Assembly: GCA_000611775.1 (NCBI GenBank)
Contig: KK106981.1
Span: forward strand, 8,112,023 to 8,176,022
Direction: 5' to 3'
DNA length: 64,000 nucleotides
Source: Umbilicaria muhlenbergii
Taxonomy: Eukaryota; Ascomycota; Lecanoromycetes; Umbilicariales; Umbilicariaceae
Under the pieces are notes generated by a model that ran no database searches, was not told the DNA's origin, and was given only the letters and a program-made list of their open reading frames with translations. Of the stretch, positions 58,369-64,000 are shown one piece after another. Each line of letters begins with the position of its first letter. Within the stretch, counting starts at the first letter, position 1. Position numbers and translations under genes: made by a program.

Positions 58369-58896
58369 ATGTCACTGAAGGGCCCCCAATGGCCTGTCAG
58401 GCCCTTTTGGCCTACCCTTGGCGGGCTGGACCAGCTTCCGCTGGAACTTCTACACACGATTCTTCACAATGTAGATCTGGAATCCATCCAGAATTTCAAG
58501 CTGCTCAATCGCTATGCCAAAACCATTGTGGAATCGTGCCGCGAGTACCAAGTCGCCTTTGCTAAAGCTCACAATGTAATCTGCGCTATTCAAAACTTCG
58601 GTGCGGCGTCCCTGCTTAACGCCCTGGAATCTAAATCATGTTCTGTCTGTGGAGGGCCGGCGACCATGATAATTCTCCTTTCTATCTGTTCCCGCTGCTG
58701 CTACCAGTGTATACGGCAAAACTCCACACTGAATGTGATCTCGGTTTCTGAGGCTCTGATTCGCTTCCGCCAGGAAGGCATGGTGAAAAAAGAACAAGTC
58801 CCTACTTTCCAGAATGCGTGCGGGATTGGTGGGCCCCTCAGGTGTTCGAAAGAAGTCACTTTGGGCGTTCAAATTGTGGCGAGGCGAGTACACTAG
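58369..58896 (+). CDS. F-box protein with CxxC segment
   Basis: 175 residues from ATG 58369. An N-terminal F-box (LDQLPLELLHTILHNVDLES, IQNFKLLNRYAKTIVES) would bind Skp1 in an SCF ubiquitin ligase. A Cys pattern follows (SCSVCGGPATMIILLSICSR, CCYQCIRQN) and then VISVSEALIRF. The same layout is widespread in fungal F-box proteins that go on for 300-400 residues with a C-terminal region. Here the frame ends soon after VPTFQNACGIGG, and the next frame (58818-59285) has no clear similarity, so the gene may be truncated or its last exons may have been missed. Confidence 0.65.
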   Translation: MSLKGPQWPVRPFWPTLGGLDQLPLELLHTILHNVDLESIQNFKLLNRYAKTIVESCREYQVAFAKAHNVICAIQNFGAASLLNALESKSCSVCGGPATMIILLSICSRCCYQCIRQNSTLNVISVSEALIRFRQEGMVKKEQVPTFQNACGIGGPLRCSKEVTLGVQIVARRVH

Positions 58897-61800
58897 TGTC
58901 CGAGACAGCGACGGCAATGCGGTCTCAGAAAGATTTCTTCACACCGCGCCTGCTTGTGACATCCCACGGAACTGACCCCTTATTTCACTTACATCTGGTT
59001 GGCCATAAAGCGATTGGACCCAGCGTACGCGATTGGCAGGCGTTATGGATCCAAAGGCCTCTTGCACCAACGTGTCGTTCCCCCAAGTTCTTAGCAAGAT
59101 ACATGGGTCAGTGCTCTGAGAGAAGTTCGGCATATCCACACATGAAGATACAGACCCAACGACAGAACAGGGAATCAAGCCTCGTATCCAGTCTCTACGC
59201 ACAAAAACCTACGGACGATCGTCGAGAAATGAGAATTACAGGAGTCGGGTTCTTTTTTGTTGGCAACCCTAGCCACTGCACATGAAGGCTAAGCAACTTG
59301 GTTGATTAACGCTATCCAACACATTCGACTAATGGAAACCCGACGCAATGTGGAGGGATCATGCGAACCCGGTGGCGGCCCTCCTCACGAGCAGACTACC
59401 AAACAAAGTGAAAGCCCGAGCAAATCATCCCGTCAAGGTCCAACACTATCATGACTAGACACCAGACCACGTGATGCGGCCACGCCTTCCAAAATTCAGA
59501 GTCTTGGCTTCTCTTCGTTAGAGTTAGCAACAATTGTTCTTAAAGTTTGGGAACGGTAGCGAACTTGCTTTTGTTCTTTGTTTCATTTGGATTCCTACGA
59601 GCCCAGTCCTCCTCCCAGGTACGCAGGCTCTCGGCCACGGGGTTACCTTTACTGGCGATGCCTTTATGTTGCTCGCAAAGAAATGCTTTGTAGCGGTCTT
59701 TCTCTTTGAGGTATGAAGAGATCTGGAGAGGTTGTTTGGGCTGAGATCGATCGAGTGGTGATGAGAGGCAACTTGTGCCTTCACTGCTGGATTTGGTCCT
59801 GCCGCTGTTCAAAGCAACCGAGTCAGCGAAGAAGCTGACCACAATAACAAGCGAAGAGAGGTAATTGCCAACCTCATTTCGATTATGTTGGCGGGCTTAG
59901 GTGCTGGTGATGTCTAAGATGGGATGGTTCGCGTCGATGAAGATTTTGCAGTACAGCAATGGAGGTCAGGAATTGATCCCAAGAGCAGAAGAGGTCACTC
60001 TTATATCGTCTTTCGATCACAGCACAGCTTTCTGCATTGCTGCGTTTCGATTCTCTGACACCTGACATCCCAGACCACACACTCCACTGGCATGGCTCTT
60101 CTTTAGCCAGACCAAACACATGGTCCCACGTCGTCCTGGAGAAACTCCTTAGGTAGCTGACGCATCGCACTTCGATATCACTGTGCCGAATGAGGGAAGC
60201 CACATGAGCACAGTACGCGAGGTGCAGGATTGCCAACGCTCTCACAAAAAAGACATGGATTCATTGCTGCATGCAGCTGAACTTCAGAAACTCGATCATT
60301 GTGTCCGGTCTCGGCAGATGTGGTGCGCCCTACTTTTGTGCCCCCTTCGCTGGGATGGTCGAGGAACCAAGGCGCGAAAGTGGTCAAGACCGCACTTCCC
60401 GCGATCTTGAAACTCACAGTTGCCGAACTTGTTGCATATGCCAAGTTTCAGGATTCCTAATTCAGTTGGACTCAACGTCAAAACGTTATGATAGTACTAT
60501 GTCCTCTTATTGCGGTCCTGTGAAAAGGCTTTATTAACCCGCCCCGGGTGTGCCCCATCTGTGCACACAACGGCCGGAACATCAACAACATCGACCATCG
60601 TCTGTCTCCTGAAGCGTACTTGAGTACCTTGCCTTCCGATGTGAAAATGTACTTGGCCTAATGGCTGCTGATGGGGGCACATTCATGCATGCGAAATGGG
60701 AAAATCATTCGCGCGGATTGGTTCCACACGCATGAAACAAACCTATGGATACACGTATACTCTCCTCGTCTACGGTCTAATAATGACATTGGTCCGTGTT
60801 TCTCACGGTGTGCATAACTAGTTGCAAAGTATCTTACGATGTATCTTTTATAGGACAACCCCGTGAGCGAGAGACGTCAGAGTACTTTCAACATGTTCGT
60901 TTGAAAACAGACGAATCAATGGCATGCCCAATTGTGTTTCTATGCATCGAGCCGAATCTGCACAGGCGTTCGGCCCGACGGCACTGCCGGCTTTTCTCCA
61001 CGCCAAACCTTGGTTACTCTGGCCATCAGCCGTCATCTACACGTGCGGCTATCCAATGACACACACCTGAATGCGCAACCATGGACTTGCCGCGTTCCAA
61101 AGGCGCATAATCGACCGGGTTTGGCCAACGCTTTGTGCAGAAACTGCCAATGCATCTGCAAAGGCAGTGAGATCTTGGGGTAAACCGGGGTAGATTTAGT
61201 TTCGCATATCTTATTCCCTAGCTGCCGTGGGTTGCAACCGCATTCTTTCCTACACACCTCTTCATGGACCTTATCAACTCATCCTTGCACTTGAGTTTCT
61301 GAGACCTGAGATCGCCGTTCGAGGCCGCAAAGTACGGTCAGATCGTGGTCCTTGCTACTCTGACGAGGACGTGCCGTGACTGTGCTGTTACCATGCCGTT
61401 CTCCTCCCAGCCGCAAACAGGGACGTGTATCATGGGTTGGCGCCAGCACTTTCTGACTCATCTGCTGCGTTTTTTTGTAATGCTACTATGTGTTGTTCAA
61501 TGTGGAGACAGTCTTTGTCTGCGATAGGCCAGCCCAAATTGGTTGTTGGCCGTTTGGGGCCGACTGCTTTAGATAAGGCTGAAAGGTGGGCCTAGATCTA
61601 AAGAGCTGATTCAATCAGGAAGAACATGGTTGGCGTTCGCATTCCAAAGCAAATCGGACGCCACGTCAGATCTGCTTGCATGAGTAAGAGCCCGACTGCA
61701 ACAAGCGCAGGCCAGTCCGGGCGTGTGTGCCACACTTCCATGCACGCGTTTCAGGGTTTCAGCCTTGAGACACTCAATCTTGTGGCGGGAGGTCGAGCTA

Positions 61801-62117
61801 ATGCAGTCGAGTCGGAAGCACCCTGCCGATCAGGAAACCGGTTTCGATCAGTCTGCAAGTACCTTGCTGCGAACCTAATCGCGCCCCCATGTCAAAAGCA
61901 ATACGGAGTCGTCGAGGAAGACTTACAGCTGTGATACGGTGAGGGATGCAGTCAGAAGGATTTCATGTATTGGGGGAGTCACTCGTCACCTGCCTGTGTA
62001 TGTACCAGCTGTCCGCTTCACTTCTCGAGCTTCCCATGACTCGTGGCTTTGCTAAACTTTGTCTTAGGGTATCTACACAACCGTGACGAGAGCCCGACCC
62101 ACACCCTCAAAGTCGAT
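58897..62117. other. Gene-poor 3.2-kb region
   Basis: No confident gene. Weak candidates are a small minus-strand frame at 59540-59842 (listed) and a plus-strand frame 58818-59285 overlapping the F-box gene. The remainder (59,900-62,100) has many stops in all frames and no repeats that I can see. Balanced base composition gives no sign of repeat-induced mutation by eye. Confidence 0.45.
59540..59842 (-). CDS. Doubtful small protein
   Basis: The end of the frame reads like a real protein (SSYLKEKDRYKAFLCEQHKG, ESLRTWEEDWARRNPNETKN, then SKFATVPKL and stop). No ATG opens this frame. A Met 30-40 bp further upstream starts a hydrophobic stretch (MRLAITSLRLLLLW) in another frame that could be a signal peptide joined by a very short (35-nt) GT-AG segment. 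That would give a small secreted protein of about 105 residues. The intron is shorter than usual, and I know no family. Confidence 0.25.
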   Translation of the reverse strand: MVSFFADSVALNSGRTKSSSEGTSCLSSPLDRSQPKQPLQISSYLKEKDRYKAFLCEQHKGIASKGNPVAESLRTWEEDWARRNPNETKNKSKFATVPKL

Positions 62118-64000
62118 CTACAAATGATACGATCTAACTGGCCGGTCCCTCCTCTTCCATCCCACATCCTCCGCAATCATCTCCGCCGCCCTTTCGCCGA
62201 TCCCAAGAACCGTTAACATCGGATTGATCGTCGTCATCGCCGGGAAAACTCCCGCATCCGCAATTCTCACACCCTTCAAACCCCTTAATCTCAAATGGCA
62301 ATCTACAACGGCCATCTCGTGCTTTTCCACATCACCCATCTTCGTCGTGCCGGCGGGATGGTACACGGTATGCGCCACTTTCCGGCCGTACTCGCTTAGT
62401 TCCTCATCGGTGTTGACATTGGGGCCAGGCGCTACTTCCCGCTTGATCCAGTGCTTAAATGGTTCTTGCTTTGCCACTTCACGGGCTGCTCGGAGTCCCG
62501 CGACGATGGTGGCGGCGTCGTAGCCCTCTGGGTCGGTGAAGTATTTGAAGTCCAGCGCGGGTTTCACGCTCGGGTCTTTGCTAATCAGATACAATTGGCC
62601 TCTTGAGCGTGGTCGAGGGATGTTCGGCGTCATGCAAAAAGCGTCGATCGGGGTGTCGTAGCCTAATCGCGCGGTGTTGAGGCAGAAGGGTATTTGGTAG
62701 CAGTGCATCATGATATCCGCGACTTCGCCGTCGAAGCCTGCGGCGTTGGGGAGTTCGCGGCGCAGGAAGATGCCGGCGTCGGAGTCCATGGTTGTTTGGT
62801 TGGCGGGGACCGGGGCATTGAGTTCCCACATGATGATGGACTCGGGGTGGTCGAGGAGATTGTGGCCCACGCCGGGTATATCTTTTACGACGGGGATGTC
62901 GAGGGATTCGAGTTGAGCGCGTGGGCCAATGCCGGAAAGGAGGAGGAGGCGGGGAGTGTCCACTGCGCCGGCGCAGATGATGGTTTCTTTCTTTGCTCGG
63001 AGGGTAAGGTGCTCGCCTGATTGGAGGGTGACGTTTACCCCTGTTACGGTGTCGGAAATCACATTCACGCGGCTGACCCACGCGTTGGTTAGAATCGTCA
63101 GGTTGGGCCGCTGTTCCTCTCCGCGCAGTATGGGATGTATATACGCCACGCTTGCGCTACTCCGATTGCCTGTGTCCGGGTCATACGAAACCGAGAAAAA
63201 ACCCACTCCCTCCTTGAAGCCGCCCTCGTTCCGAATCTTCAGGTTGAAGTCCTCTATAACCGGGATTCCAAGCGCCGTGGAGCAGGAATCTACCCAATCC
63301 TGGCACAGCTGGTTACGATGTCGTGCATGGACTGGTTGGACCGTGTTGCGCAGGTTGTCGAGCACGCGGGTGAATGTCCCAAAGGACCAGCCGGTGCAGC
63401 CGAGGGATTCCCAGATCTTGCAGTCGTGCTCAAAGGGTCGGAAGGAGATTAGTGTGTTGTGGGAGGAGCAGCCGCCGAGGACTTTGGCGCGCGAGTGGCG
63501 GATATAGGAGTTGCCTACAATGCATGAAGTCAACCAAGTGTCCTGCTCAAATCTTTTGCCCCCACTATCGGGAGTCATGTCTACACTGATCTCGCCGTCG
63601 TGTCCCTGCCCTAACAAATTCACTTCAGCCCTTGCGCTACCGCAATAGGTCCGCCACTCATCCATGCCTCCTCGCGGCCATCACTCAACAACCTTCTCAC
63701 GGGCAGCCACCCACCACGGCCCCCACCCAACACCCCCTCCACCCCTCTTCCTTTCCCCCCCCCCACCGTGCCCAAACAACCTGTCAAGAAAAACCACAGA
63801 AATCACCAACCTACCATTCACCTGCTCCGTAGTCCCATAATCGTAATCCAACTCCCCTCCCAAAAGCGCCAACCAATCCTTCAGCTTCAGCACTTTGTCG
63901 TTCATGAAGTCGCTCGGTCCGGCTTCTATCAGCAGGATCTTGGCGTCGGGAAGGTAGCTGGCTAGGCGGCTGGCGATTACGCAGCCGGCGGTGCCGCCGC
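62118..64000 (-). CDS. Choline-oxidase-type GMC oxidoreductase (5' end outside window)
   Basis: Exon 62118-63514 and an upstream exon 63815-64000 that continues past the right edge; about 527 residues are visible. The right edge encodes the FAD-binding GGTAGCVIASRLASYLPDAK and ILLIEAGPSD, then ELDYDYGTTEQVNG; the next exon starts NSYIRHSRAKVLGGCSSHNT. Other GMC marks are CAGAVDTPRLLLLSGIGPRA, VGHNLLDHPESIIMWELNAP, the active-site His in VAHTVYHPAGTTKMGDVEKH and ADAGVFPAMTTINPMLTVLG. This combination fits fungal choline oxidases that make betaine aldehyde, the substrate of the aldehyde dehydrogenase at 44.7-46.3 kb. The intron (63515-63814) is 300 nt, long for this window, and stays open in the downstream frame for 51 codons. 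The protein ends SYHL, at best a weak peroxisomal signal. Confidence 0.88.

Noticed and set aside
63515-63665. Reading the choline-oxidase protein as starting at MDEWRTYCGS
   Set aside because: The family sequence continues from GTTEQVNG at 63815 directly to NSYIRHSRAK at 63514, so this stretch is intron.

Overview
The window is chromosomal DNA of a filamentous ascomycete (Pezizomycotina). A Dothideomycete is the most likely class, judging by gene content and protein style; no marker gene fixes the species. The evidence is dense genes on both strands, short introns of about 44-170 nt with GT-AG ends (one of 300 nt), short UTRs, and typical filamentous-fungal families: TOR, VIP1, SIP5, a Cox14-like protein, mL50, an NDT80-type regulator, NACHT-ankyrin receptors and a repeat-rich cell-wall protein. 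I see no transposon, LTR element, rRNA, tRNA or CRISPR array.

Layout. 0-16 kb is housekeeping: the TOR kinase C-terminus, a DUF2458-type protein, a COX14-like assembly factor, a small secreted or membrane protein, peroxisome-type 3-ketoacyl-CoA thiolase, mitoribosomal mL50, an F-box-like protein, a 75-residue conserved protein, VIP1 (RRM) and SIP5. 16.8-25.3 kb holds a coiled-coil protein, then an NGS1-type protein (GH3-like plus GNAT acetyltransferase), then a RON1-type NDT80 transcription factor. 25.5-37.4 kb has a metallo-beta-lactamase, a TMEM135-like membrane protein with a 229-bp tandem duplication at its 3' end, an MFS transporter and a conserved CxxC protein, separated by gene-poor gaps. 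38-46.3 kb has DAHP synthase, an UNC93/NGT1-type transporter, an atypical hexokinase and betaine aldehyde dehydrogenase. 47.5-58.9 kb has a large repeat-containing cell-wall protein, an esterase-NACHT-ankyrin NLR, a two-TM protein, an RRM nucleolar-type protein and an F-box protein. The window ends inside a choline-oxidase-type GMC oxidoreductase.

Functional themes. (1) NGS1, RON1, an UNC93/NGT1-type transporter and a non-canonical hexokinase together look like the sensing, regulation, uptake and phosphorylation arms of the fungal N-acetylglucosamine gene cluster. They lie within about 25 kb but are split by unrelated genes, and the deacetylase and deaminase are absent from the window. (2) Choline oxidase plus betaine aldehyde dehydrogenase would make glycine betaine; here they are about 16 kb apart. 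(3) An NLR with nearly identical ankyrin repeats suggests a fast-evolving self/non-self or immune-like receptor.

One pattern cuts across many genes: the coding strand is C-rich in the 5' part and turns G-rich in the 3' part, sometimes abruptly. Exon coordinates given in the evidence were worked out by hand from splice signals, reading-frame continuity and remembered family sequences; none was tested by transcript data or database search.
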